Source: an uncultured Desulfobacteraceae bacterium
GTDB lineage: Bacteria > Desulfobacterota > Desulfobacteria > Desulfobacterales > Desulfatirhabdiaceae
Reading direction: 5' to 3'
Assembly: GCA_903839535.1 (NCBI GenBank)
Contig: CAIMCT010000153.1
Span: 1-64,000 of the forward strand
DNA: 64,000 nt
The translations under genes and the position numbers were made by a program. The stretch's first letter is position 1. Each line of letters opens with the position of its first letter. Of this stretch, positions 51,738-61,583 are shown one piece after another. The notes under the pieces are model-generated. The model ran no database searches, was not told the DNA's origin, and saw nothing but the letters and a program-made list of their open reading frames with translations.

Positions 51738-52667
51738 ATGAAAGCTAAATATTCGGGCAAAAGCATCGGAACTTTGGTTGTTGCAGCCGCTTTGGTTGCG
51801 TTTCTTGTATTCGTCGCATGGATTCTTTATATAAAACCGAAAATGGCGGATATCTTCTTTGAACCGGTTTTTATTAATGATGTCAAGAAAGCCCGGCTGG
51901 TGTCCGGGATGCGGGTAAATCTGAATGCATCTGTCGAGGCGGAAAAAAGCGCCGTCCTGGCTGACACCGATGATGCCTCTATCGTTTATGCGGACCAGGC
52001 ACTGGAGTTTTCGGCTGCCGTGGAAGAGGCCAGGCTTGAACTTGAAGTGTTGATTGAAACAGAAAAAATGGGTCGGGAGGTGGATATTCTTAGTGAGTTC
52101 AGCGCCTGCTGGGAGAGGTTTCAGCAAATAGACCGGGAATTATTGCCGCTGTCCGTACTGAATACGAACCTGAAGGCGTACGATCTTTCTTATGGTTCGG
52201 CAGGCAAAGCCCTCAAACAATTGGAGCAGGCTCTCAACGTCCTGATGAACAGCAAGGTTTCAAAGGACAAGACATGTGAAATCGGCAGATTATCTTTGCG
52301 GACGCTGTCCGCTGCGCTAAAGATTCATGCGCTGCAATCTCCCCATATTGCCGAGAGTCGGGAAGAGAAAATGGACGAAATTGAGACAGCGATTCAAACA
52401 AATGATGCGCTGATCAATCAGTCTTTGGATGCCCTGTCGTTTTTGATGAATCCGGCGGACAAGCCGCTGTTTGAGGTGGCGAAATCAGCATATACGGAGT
52501 TCTGGATGATCAACACGGAAGTGATGAAGCTCTCTCGCCAGAACAGCAATGTCCGATCCCTTGCACTATCTCTGGGTCAAAAACGCAAAGCCACGGTTCA
52601 GTGCCAGGATGTTCTGGCGGCTCTTGAGGAAGCCATTCAGAGCAAGGCGTATAAGGCCACAAGGTAA
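51738..52667 (+). CDS. Membrane-anchored helical protein, possibly a four-helix-bundle sensor-like domain
   Basis: N-terminal TM helix (TLVVAAALVAFLVFVAWILYI) followed by ~270 aa of predicted amphipathic helix; no HAMP, MCP or kinase module. Confidence 0.55.
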   Translation: MKAKYSGKSIGTLVVAAALVAFLVFVAWILYIKPKMADIFFEPVFINDVKKARLVSGMRVNLNASVEAEKSAVLADTDDASIVYADQALEFSAAVEEARLELEVLIETEKMGREVDILSEFSACWERFQQIDRELLPLSVLNTNLKAYDLSYGSAGKALKQLEQALNVLMNSKVSKDKTCEIGRLSLRTLSAALKIHALQSPHIAESREEKMDEIETAIQTNDALINQSLDALSFLMNPADKPLFEVAKSAYTEFWMINTEVMKLSRQNSNVRSLALSLGQKRKATVQCQDVLAALEEAIQSKAYKATR

Positions 52668-52836
52668 CCAATCTTTTGATTCACGAATACACGGAAGAAC
52701 ATGCCTCGAAAACGGAATTCGATATTGTAATTGATGGCACCTCCAGGCTAACTTGGGGAATAGGAGCAAAAGGTCGCCGCCGCTTTGAAGTCTGACACAT
52801 GAGAACACTGAGGAGTTACCGTCAATGTTCTCCAGA

Positions 52837-53037
52837 TCATTTCAACATCCATTGATGGATAACAGCCGCCCCCAGCCATGAGCCAAAGCTTGCAATTAGG
52901 ACGACCGACAGTGGAAGATGCTTTTTAAAACAGATAAAAGCTACAAGATAAAAGAGAACGCTCGGCAAAATTCCCCAAATTCCTATTCCTATGCTGCTAA
53001 AAAACATCCGTATTAGAATCAAGGTCGCCTCATCCAC
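52837..53037 (-). CDS. Small integral membrane protein (66 aa)
   Basis: MDEATLILIRMFFSSIGIGIWGILPSVLFYLVAFICFKKHLPLSVVLIASFGSWLGAAVIHQWMLK; two TM segments. Confidence 0.45.
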   Translation of the reverse strand: MDEATLILIRMFFSSIGIGIWGILPSVLFYLVAFICFKKHLPLSVVLIASFGSWLGAAVIHQWMLK

Positions 53038-53140
53038 AACGAGATCAGATTATCATCCATGCTGTTTCACGGTTTCTTTACCATACTTTCTTTCAAGGCT
53101 CTGGTTAATAAAATGTAAATGCGCCATCCTGAAAATGACT

Positions 53141-54934
53141 CTATCTTCTATCAACAAACATCCGAATAATTTTTCCAATCGAATCATCAAGTTGATCGAA
53201 AAGGTATTCGAGTGATCCTTGAGATGTCTCGTTGGCGGTTGGTGCGAGAGACAAAACTCCCTGAACAGTGTTGCTTGGCATTCGGACGAGGTCTTCAGGC
53301 GCGCCATAAGGCACATTGACCTGCCAATATGGTCGCTCTCCAGGATGGATAATCCATAACTGATCTGCAACATTTCGAAGCCCTATACTCTCAAAAAGTT
53401 GACTCTGATATTTCTCTACATCATTCCAATGTACTTCCAGAATTCGTGAAGTGTACTTGCAGTCGATGACTATACCATATTCAAGGTTCGGAGACTCTGT
53501 TGTTCCAGATAATATTTCGATGAAAATATCAGGCACTAATGGTTTACTGCCCCTTAATGTTGAACGAATAAATCTACTACCGATCTTTTCAGCTTCGGTT
53601 TTTGTGAAAAAGGTTGGTTCGTAGTGAATCGCGACTTTGAAACCGTTTTGGGCCAAAAAAATTATGTGATCACCGGAATTGATATTTAAAGCATATCGAT
53701 CTTTGTTACTTGTAGGATTCAGGAAAGGTGCTTCTGTTGTAGCAGATAAACATAAACGTTTTTTTAGGTAAAAAAAGATTAAGAGAAAAATCCAGTATTC
53801 GTAAAGTTTTGAAGTGTCCTTGAGCTTTTGTTCAAGTATTCCGTTATCAAATATCAAACCGTTATTGCTTATGAATTCGATCATTACAGAGTAGGCATGC
53901 GAATAAAAGAGATCTCTCATGAATTTTGGCGTTGGCTTTAAATCAAGTTTGGATTTGCTGACTCCTTCAAGGAAAACAAAACGTTTTGGATATAGGGATA
54001 GCCGTCGCTGTATTTTGCGACAAGAATCAATTGATCTTTCCAATTGAGTTATTCGTGGAGCATCTTCAATGTCCCATAACGAGATTTTTCCTTTTGGAGC
54101 AAGCCTCCTCCATTGTTTATCCCTTTTTATGGTATCAATTTGAATTTGAGCTTTACTTGCAACGAGAGACGATCGATCGGCAACCCAGTTACACAATGCA
54201 GATATCTGCCGATTTTCCCAAATATCAAAAGTTCTTTCTTTTCTTTGAATTTCACATTGAAATGGCCTTCTATATCCTTTTTTTCTGGGATCTGATCCGC
54301 TACGACTCATTTGTGCAAGCGATTTTGGTGTGAAATTTTCTTGGCCATAGCAAAGCGATTGAATATTCATAACCGTTAAGCGATTGCCAGGGTCTCTGTT
54401 GATTCGTTCGAGGATAGGCTCAAATTGGCTCAGGAATTGATTGATAAGGAGATATTCTTCAACACCGGATAATTCATCGACAGACTTCGTGGCTACCCAA
54501 CCGAAGAAAGAGCTGGTTTTGGAGACAATATCAAGCAGGAGCCCCCTGGATATTGTAGAAATATCCTGGAGCATTATTTTGTACTGTTGCCTGGTGATTT
54601 TACTGGGATAACAGAAAACTTCAACCAAAAAGACCGCCTGCCAAATATTCGAATCTTTACTTCTTACTTCGAGAACAATTTGTACCTTGCCTATACAATT
54701 TGAGAGGTATTGAGATTTTTCCCATTCCATAAATTGTCTATAATTCATTGCATCAGGAAGCTGTTTATCCCCAATATGAAGACGAAAATCAACATGCTCG
54801 GGATAATCTTCTATTGTAAAGCTCAAGGAATCCGTTTCTTCCAGTGCTTCATTCAATAAAAATACTCGATACGTTGATAAATCAATCTGTTCAGAAACCA
54901 GATTGTTGATACCCTTGTGGATGGTAAACAGCAT
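53141..54934 (-). CDS. McrC-like/DUF2357-type PD-(D/E)XK nuclease
   Basis: Candidate catalytic core VPDIFIEILSG...YGIVIDCKYTSR; 6 nt downstream of an McrB-like AAA+ gene. Confidence 0.72.
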   Translation of the reverse strand: MLFTIHKGINNLVSEQIDLSTYRVFLLNEALEETDSLSFTIEDYPEHVDFRLHIGDKQLPDAMNYRQFMEWEKSQYLSNCIGKVQIVLEVRSKDSNIWQAVFLVEVFCYPSKITRQQYKIMLQDISTISRGLLLDIVSKTSSFFGWVATKSVDELSGVEEYLLINQFLSQFEPILERINRDPGNRLTVMNIQSLCYGQENFTPKSLAQMSRSGSDPRKKGYRRPFQCEIQRKERTFDIWENRQISALCNWVADRSSLVASKAQIQIDTIKRDKQWRRLAPKGKISLWDIEDAPRITQLERSIDSCRKIQRRLSLYPKRFVFLEGVSKSKLDLKPTPKFMRDLFYSHAYSVMIEFISNNGLIFDNGILEQKLKDTSKLYEYWIFLLIFFYLKKRLCLSATTEAPFLNPTSNKDRYALNINSGDHIIFLAQNGFKVAIHYEPTFFTKTEAEKIGSRFIRSTLRGSKPLVPDIFIEILSGTTESPNLEYGIVIDCKYTSRILEVHWNDVEKYQSQLFESIGLRNVADQLWIIHPGERPYWQVNVPYGAPEDLVRMPSNTVQGVLSLAPTANETSQGSLEYLFDQLDDSIGKIIRMFVDRR

Positions 54935-54940
54935 TTATTC

Positions 54941-57421
54941 CTATACCATAGAATAATTGAAAAAATCCATTGCGATCGGAGCTTCAGCAATGAGTTTGAT
55001 TCTTGATGAAGACCTGTTGTAATTTCTCAATTCTGTTATTTCGATTAATTTGAAAAGCATTTCTCTGAATTGCGTGGAGTGTCCTCTCAACCCGGGCAGT
55101 ATCTTTTGAAAAATTGCATAATCCATAGCCTCTTCATCGGACTCCATAACCCCTCTGGCATTTGAAACATATCTGCAAATGGATTTAAATGTTCTCGGTG
55201 ATATTCTCAATCCCATCGCGGAAAGAAGACATTCAATTTCGTTTATGCTCTTTAATACATATTCCTGTACAAGTCCGGGTTCCTGTGACCATGAATAGTA
55301 AATGCGTGTTGAAATGGGTGTGCCAATTGCTGAATTGTCTGGTTGGTGCTCATTCCATGAGTTGATATTTGATAATGCTACAGGTCCCATTTCAATAATA
55401 TGCACACGATCAAGAACTTTAGGGCTAAAGAACTTCGTGGTTTCATCAACATTTACAGTACCACAAAAACGAAGGGACGAAGGAAGATGAATCTGGTGGA
55501 AGTCTCTGTATGGATCATCAATACGGCAGAGATTTTTATCGAAGAATATTATCTGTCGATCCTCCATGGGTGCTTGAAGCAGAACAAGAAAATCTGCAAA
55601 GTATTGCTCGACATAAGATAAATTCATCTCATCCAAACAACAGATGTAAACGCCATTTTCAGGTTCAAGCGACTCACTGTGTGAAGCGACAAGGAATTGG
55701 TAGAAACCACTACTTGATGGTTGAAAACGCCCGTCAAGAGCATTGAAATATCCTATCAATTCCTGGCTGTCCAGCCAGCCGGGCTTAACTGATATGGAAA
55801 GATAACGCATTTTCCCTTCAGCACTCCCATGTAAAGCTTGAGAATAAAATCGTGGAAGTGATGACTTACCGATACCGCTTGGGCCTGTCAATATATTGAA
55901 ATTCTCGGATTTGGTACAGACATGGAAGTTTCTTAGATCTTTTTCATTATACGAAAATCCGGAACCATTAACCCATTTTATCCAGTAATCCATAAATTCC
56001 GATTCAGATAACGACTTTGGAATTCCATGAAAAGGTAAATAAGGACAAATATTGATAGTTTCAGTTAACTCTTTTTTCTTTTCTGTCAGTACAGTTTCAT
56101 CTGATTTATCCGCCGTTGTGCGAAATCCCATTTCTTGGAGAATCGGCATTAAGCCAATCAACTGAGCAACAATTTCATCACGGTTTTGATTCAGTTTACC
56201 TACAAGGTTGGAAAAATACTCCTGTTTTCCTATAAATTCTTTTTCTTTTTTTAATATTTCATCTTCTCTTTGCCGAAATAATTCATCAAGTTCAGTTTTT
56301 TTATTATTTAGAGTCCGTTCATATTCTCGAAATTTCTCTTTTTTTTCTGTCTCAATTAACGATTGAAGGGCATTAAAGGATTTATCTAAATCCGAAAGTT
56401 CCTTCTTTTTTTGAAATATCTTTTCATTTGCTTGGCGATCAAGGTCTTTCCTATTCTCTTCTATGTGATAATCGACTCGTTCTTTAATTCGATCCTGAAG
56501 TAATGCCTTTAATCGCTCTTCCTCGAGCAAGGTGTCAAGCAATTCACGAATGATTTTTTCGTTTTCCTCAACTTTATTGGCAATTTCCAGAATGCGATCT
56601 TTATTCTTGTGAACCCTATCAAGACCTGGATCTGCACGGTGTATCTCATCGACCAGCCTGGTAAGAGCTTGTTTATCAGCCCGTGACCATTTCAACTCCT
56701 TTACAACTTCACTAACTACCATTTTGTCAGATCGCAGATCAATTTTTTTTCCAATATCAGTCGATAGTACTCTTTCAAGTCTATCCTTTGGAATAAAGGT
56801 ATATTCAATTTCAATTTGGTTTCGTTCATGAGTTTCAGTGTAAATTATCATTGGAACAACACGTGGTTGAGCTATATTAATAAACTCCTGATATTTCATC
56901 TTTCGTAAGGGTTGACCTCCCCAGCAGGGAGAAAGATTAAGAAAAACGGCAATCTTTTCATCTTTAATCGGTTCTACTCCCGTTGCTGTGAAGGGGCCAA
57001 TTACTAATGTACCAAATCTGCAAAAGACAGCCCCATTTCGAATTGGATGATTACATTTTAGCCGCCCGGTCTCAACAAGAGATGTTGGAGAAAGCGAGGC
57101 ATCCGTTCCTACGATTTCAGCAATATAACTTTCAGCTCCTGTCACAGTTCCCAAAGAAGCCTGAAAAAAATCTTTATTGGGATCAGACTTGTCAAAACCG
57201 TTGGCTGGCTCTATCTCAACAGAAATAATTCTTCCGAGAGTGGTGTAGCCTAAGTCTTCATTTCTCACTTTCCACCAAACTCTGCCCCTATTATAGAATT
57301 CTGATGGTTCTATTTCGTCGCCTGATATATCCGCTATAGGTTTCAGCGTACAGAAATTTCCAGTTGCTGTCGGCCAATAAGACTCATGCACTACTGCAAT
57401 AATTCTATCACCAATATCCAT
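54941..57421 (-). CDS. McrB-like AAA+ NTPase with long central coiled coil
   Basis: Walker A NILTGPSGIGKSSLPRF; Walker B ICCLDEMNLSYVEQYFADFL; GTVNVDETTKFFSPKVLDRVHIIEM; coiled coil EENEKIIRELLDTLLEEERLKALLQDRIKERVDYHIEENRKDLDRQ.... Confidence 0.78.
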   Translation of the reverse strand: MDIGDRIIAVVHESYWPTATGNFCTLKPIADISGDEIEPSEFYNRGRVWWKVRNEDLGYTTLGRIISVEIEPANGFDKSDPNKDFFQASLGTVTGAESYIAEIVGTDASLSPTSLVETGRLKCNHPIRNGAVFCRFGTLVIGPFTATGVEPIKDEKIAVFLNLSPCWGGQPLRKMKYQEFINIAQPRVVPMIIYTETHERNQIEIEYTFIPKDRLERVLSTDIGKKIDLRSDKMVVSEVVKELKWSRADKQALTRLVDEIHRADPGLDRVHKNKDRILEIANKVEENEKIIRELLDTLLEEERLKALLQDRIKERVDYHIEENRKDLDRQANEKIFQKKKELSDLDKSFNALQSLIETEKKEKFREYERTLNNKKTELDELFRQREDEILKKEKEFIGKQEYFSNLVGKLNQNRDEIVAQLIGLMPILQEMGFRTTADKSDETVLTEKKKELTETINICPYLPFHGIPKSLSESEFMDYWIKWVNGSGFSYNEKDLRNFHVCTKSENFNILTGPSGIGKSSLPRFYSQALHGSAEGKMRYLSISVKPGWLDSQELIGYFNALDGRFQPSSSGFYQFLVASHSESLEPENGVYICCLDEMNLSYVEQYFADFLVLLQAPMEDRQIIFFDKNLCRIDDPYRDFHQIHLPSSLRFCGTVNVDETTKFFSPKVLDRVHIIEMGPVALSNINSWNEHQPDNSAIGTPISTRIYYSWSQEPGLVQEYVLKSINEIECLLSAMGLRISPRTFKSICRYVSNARGVMESDEEAMDYAIFQKILPGLRGHSTQFREMLFKLIEITELRNYNRSSSRIKLIAEAPIAMDFFNYSMV

Positions 57422-58055
57422 AAATTATTCCTAAAAACAGGTTATTGAGAGAAAACAACGATTATTACCTTGCCGTTATATTTTGAAAAGATACCATCTG
57501 TAACCGAACTATACCATATCAAGTGGGATATCAAAAGCCCCCAGTATCAGCCAACAAGAAAAGTAACTCTGCATGCGCGAAATATCCTCTTCATTGACCA
57601 GGTTGATAAAACGTCTCCTGCGTCAAATTGAGAAGGTTAAAGAGTCAAACAAAAATAGAATCTACTGGAGAATTAATAACATGAAAATATTTTCAGAAGC
57701 AAGCAGCCAAGCAAAAAACAACAGCTTCTCTATAAAACGTGATCATTTTGACAGATAATAAGTACTCGTGCAAGATAACAGAAGAGCTGCTGAAAAATAA
57801 AATAAGCAAATTTACCTAAAAAGCAGGAATTTCCAGGGAGTAACCAGTGTCCGTTTTTTCAATTTTTTCATGATCATTTTGGCGAATAATCCGAGATCAA
57901 GCAAGCCTTTGTCTCCAGGTAGTTTTTGATGCAAAACCTCCCCCTTTTGGTCATTTTTTGGACAAAAGCGGGGTGGAAAATAAAAAGTAGCTTAAAAATG
58001 AGCGAAAGGTAAGAAAATAGTAAACTTAAAATATTAATAGCGTCTCCAGCGTCCC

Positions 58056-60566
58056 TTATCTCATGAGCGGCTGGATTGTCAGCTCATTTCCGTCCGTGTT
58101 GATTTGAACCGCACCGTGTATTGCGGTATTCAGCAGGGTTGCGCCCATATCCTGATAACGCTTTACAACTGATGGATGTGGAAAATTAAAGTGATTCTTC
58201 AAGCCGGTTGTAAAAATCACAGTATCCGGCCTTATTGTATCAATAAAAGCTGGGGTACTCGATGTTTTGCTGCCGTGGTGGGGGGCAATCAGAACCCGGC
58301 TTTGAAGGCGAGCTCCATACAGGGTGACCATTTCCTTTTCAGCTCCGGATTTGATGTCTCCTGGGAAAAGCATGGAGACAGTTCCAAAACTGGCCTGAAC
58401 CACAAGGGAATTGTTGTTGATATCCCGCCAGGTTTCATTATGCCGCCTCTCCATGAAATCAGGCGGAGGGTTGACGATATCCAGGGACACGCCATTGATT
58501 TCATGATGTCGGGGAAAGGTTTTAAAGTCCACGGGAAACAGGCTGCATTGCCGAAGAACATCCATGAATCGCAGATATCCGGAGCTGTTTTCCGGCTCTG
58601 CGTTAGCCCATAAGGCTTTCACATGGAAATGCTCGGCGATGTAGGTCATTCCATTGACGTGGTCGCTGTTGGCATGGGACAGTACCAGAATGTCCACAGA
58701 CCTGATTTTTTTCCGCCACAACAGCGGCGCTACGACCATTTTCCCCATATCAAACGCGGAAAAACCCACAAAACCACCTGCATCAATCAGCATGACCTGT
58801 CCCTTGGGAAATTCCAGAAGACTGGCGGTACCCTGGCCGACATCCAGGACTGTCACCCTGAAATCGGAGCGGAAAAAGCGTTGATATCCCCAGTAAACCG
58901 CATCCACGCCAAGTGTTATTGCCGAGGCGACAGACAATACAATCAAAATGTTTTTTACGCCAGTTGACAAGCCTTCCTTCTTTCGCAGTGTAAGAGATTT
59001 TAACATCTGTGAATCCGAAACATATTTTTGCTTTAATGTGATCAACGTCAATAACAGTGTATAAAAGCAAATCACTTCCAGCAAGGAAGGTGTTATGGTC
59101 TTGACAGCAGAAAACGGAAGGTTTGCAAAAAAATCAGTGATGTTCAGGGATATTTTCAGAATTGCAGCAGCAAGTTCAAGTCCCCACAGGGAAGCGATTG
59201 GTGAAATCAGCGATATGCAGGCGAAGACCAGTCCCAGCGGGATCACCCCAAAACCCACAAGCGGAACCAGAATAAAATTGGCAATCGGACTGATCAGGGA
59301 TATCTGGTTAAAATAAACCATCACGAGCGGCTGAACGCCAAGGGTCGCAGACAGGGTAATCCATAGGGACGAGTAACTGTAATTCTTGATGCGCTTTCGG
59401 ATATTTGTGGCATCATCGTCCGGCTGCCAGAACCTGGGAAGAAAATAGAGAATAGCGAAAACCGATGCAAAGGAGAGCTGAAAAGAAATGGCGAAAAGGG
59501 AGGGTGGGTGAAGCATCAGAATCAGGATTGCCGCTGTGGCCAAGGTGTTTAACGACTCGTGTTCCTTATGAATCAGAAATGTCATCAAGAAGATGACGAT
59601 CATTATAACGGCTCTTTGGGTAGATGGCGACATGCCGGAAACAAGGCCATATCCCAGAACCGGGATCATGGATAAAATTGCGGCACCTTTTCGCGTCCAG
59701 GCGCGCCAGAGGAAGAACGGAAACCAACTGAGCATCCATCGAAACATGAAAAAAGAAGTCGTTGCAACAATCCCGACATGAAGTCCGGAGATGGCCAGTA
59801 AATGACTGACTCCGGCTTTGCTGAAATTCTCCATTATCAGGTCTGAAACATCGCTGCGTTCTCCTATGAGAAGTGCTTTTAAAACCGCCCGTTCAACTGC
59901 TTCGCCGATATTGTCCAGGGTTCGTGATACGGTCTTTCGAATGCGGTAAATCCACTGAAAAAAACCGCTCAGATGTGGCGCTGTCTGTTTGATCTTGCTG
60001 CTTTGAACGAAAACAGAGCCGTAAATACCGTTAAATGCCATGTACTGCCGGTAGTCGAACCCGCCAGGGTTTTGAAAATTGCGGAGCGGGTGGATTTTGC
60101 CTGTAAAGCAGATACTATCCCCCATGTTCAGATCCAGTGGCTCCCCATCAAGGGTCACCCTGAGTTTGCCAGTAACCGGAACAATATTGTTAGCGCTTTC
60201 CAGGGTTTCAACCGTTAAATCGAATTTCTGGCGCTGGTTATCAGTCCAGGCGGGAGAGTCCATGATGCCGGCTATGTTCAACAAGGCAGAGTTGCTAAAG
60301 TGTGAAATATGGCGATCTGGTAGTTGGGAAGTTACCCACGGCTGAATTGAAAAATAGCCTGCAGCGACAAAGAGGATAAGTGGCGAAAACCGTATCGGTG
60401 AGCTACGAATAATTCCGTAAAGTATCCCTGATATTCCGGCCAGAGCCAGGGGCCATACCCATAAACAATGGTCAGGCGCTCCGTAGCCCGTCAGAATACC
60501 GACCATTAGGGCTACTAACAGAGCGGCCAGCGGCCTGGAATAATACGAAACCGGTGAGTTTAGCAT
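58056..60566 (-). CDS. DNA internalization-related competence protein ComEC/Rec2
   Basis: FSKAGVSHLLAISGLHVGIVA; SGMSPSTQRAVIMI; C-terminal metallo-beta-lactamase-like VLDVGQGTASLLEFPKGQVMLIDAGG...LVLSHANSDHVNG...APHHGSKTSST. Confidence 0.95.
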   Translation of the reverse strand: MLNSPVSYYSRPLAALLVALMVGILTGYGAPDHCLWVWPLALAGISGILYGIIRSSPIRFSPLILFVAAGYFSIQPWVTSQLPDRHISHFSNSALLNIAGIMDSPAWTDNQRQKFDLTVETLESANNIVPVTGKLRVTLDGEPLDLNMGDSICFTGKIHPLRNFQNPGGFDYRQYMAFNGIYGSVFVQSSKIKQTAPHLSGFFQWIYRIRKTVSRTLDNIGEAVERAVLKALLIGERSDVSDLIMENFSKAGVSHLLAISGLHVGIVATTSFFMFRWMLSWFPFFLWRAWTRKGAAILSMIPVLGYGLVSGMSPSTQRAVIMIVIFLMTFLIHKEHESLNTLATAAILILMLHPPSLFAISFQLSFASVFAILYFLPRFWQPDDDATNIRKRIKNYSYSSLWITLSATLGVQPLVMVYFNQISLISPIANFILVPLVGFGVIPLGLVFACISLISPIASLWGLELAAAILKISLNITDFFANLPFSAVKTITPSLLEVICFYTLLLTLITLKQKYVSDSQMLKSLTLRKKEGLSTGVKNILIVLSVASAITLGVDAVYWGYQRFFRSDFRVTVLDVGQGTASLLEFPKGQVMLIDAGGFVGFSAFDMGKMVVAPLLWRKKIRSVDILVLSHANSDHVNGMTYIAEHFHVKALWANAEPENSSGYLRFMDVLRQCSLFPVDFKTFPRHHEINGVSLDIVNPPPDFMERRHNETWRDINNNSLVVQASFGTVSMLFPGDIKSGAEKEMVTLYGARLQSRVLIAPHHGSKTSSTPAFIDTIRPDTVIFTTGLKNHFNFPHPSVVKRYQDMGATLLNTAIHGAVQINTDGNELTIQPLMR

Positions 60567-60697
60567 GGAATGGCTTTTGTCGAGTAGTCAGGTTTTTCCG
60601 GCCTGGGTAAATACAAGTGGGTCTTTATCATTGCAGGTGGTCGGAGGTCAGATATTTTTTCCGATTTTCGACTTTATATCAATTATTTTCTGAGTTA

Positions 60698-61228
60698 TCA
60701 ATAATTTATAGCCGGTTCAAAGTAAAAGAAAACCCCGTTTACATGAATAACCAACCGCCTGTCTCTCAATCGCAAGTATTCTGCAAATCCAGGCAGGTTG
60801 CAATCGGTCTTAATCACCTCAAAAGTTTCATCCACAATATTAAGCAGTTGTGATGTAATATGAAAGACATTGTTCAAGTATTCTTTCGTTTTTACTGTTT
60901 CCTTTTTAAAAATGACATTGCTGCATTTATTGCCATCAAAGGTAATCGTTGTTGCAGTTATGTCCAATGGCTTAAAAAGCATATTGCGTGCTTCTTCATT
61001 CCCCCACAGCGCATTTGCGCCTATTTTATATTCGGAGACTGTCCACAAAACACGCATGGAAACACTACCCTCCATCGTCTGTGGTTTCGGTTGAATAATG
61101 TCTTCCGCGGTGGTTTTCGCGGTTGTTGAGCCGCTCGTCTGACCGGTATCCAGAACAGATGCGGTCCATGCAACCAATGTAAACATCAGAATAATGAAGC
61201 AGAAAGCACTTATGAATGATATTTTCAT
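60698..61228 (-). CDS. Exported hypothetical protein (176 aa)
   Basis: N-terminal signal-like KISFISAFCFIILMFTLVAWTASV; no family recognised. Confidence 0.5.
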   Translation of the reverse strand: MKISFISAFCFIILMFTLVAWTASVLDTGQTSGSTTAKTTAEDIIQPKPQTMEGSVSMRVLWTVSEYKIGANALWGNEEARNMLFKPLDITATTITFDGNKCSNVIFKKETVKTKEYLNNVFHITSQLLNIVDETFEVIKTDCNLPGFAEYLRLRDRRLVIHVNGVFFYFEPAINY

Positions 61229-61283
61229 GCTGTTTTCCTTTTTTTGATGTTAGCAATTTGTGGGTACTCTGAATGTATCCTTC

Positions 61284-61387
61284 TATACTGCGAACGGGCA
61301 CAATCTGAACTCTCCATAAACTCCCTCCCCAGCGGGGGAGGTTTGGGTGGGGGTTCAAAACTGCAGATTATGACCGTTGACAGTATA
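61284..61387 (-). repeat. Family 1 MITE-like repeat, copy D (inverted relative to B and C)
   Basis: TATACTGcgaacgggcacaatct...ggggttcaaaactgcagattatgaccgttgaCAGTATA. Confidence 0.75.
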
Positions 61388-61456
61388 TATACTTTGAGCG
61401 GTCAATGACTTAATTTTTAGAATTGAAAAGTGCAGTTTATGTCCGCGTACAGTATA
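61388..61456 (+). repeat. Short element, copy E: core-less relative of copy F
   Basis: tatactttgagcggtcaatgacttaatttttagaattgaaaagtgcagtttatgtccgcgtacagtata; abuts copy D. Confidence 0.7.
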
Positions 61457-61583
61457 ATCTTAAAATAATAGGGTTTTGATTTTTTTTAATCTCGACCATT
61501 GACTCTCGTGACTTGAACTAATATTGGCCATGTCCCTTAGCAGTCTGTCCTGTTTTTTTGAGGGAATGATAGTTTATGTCACC

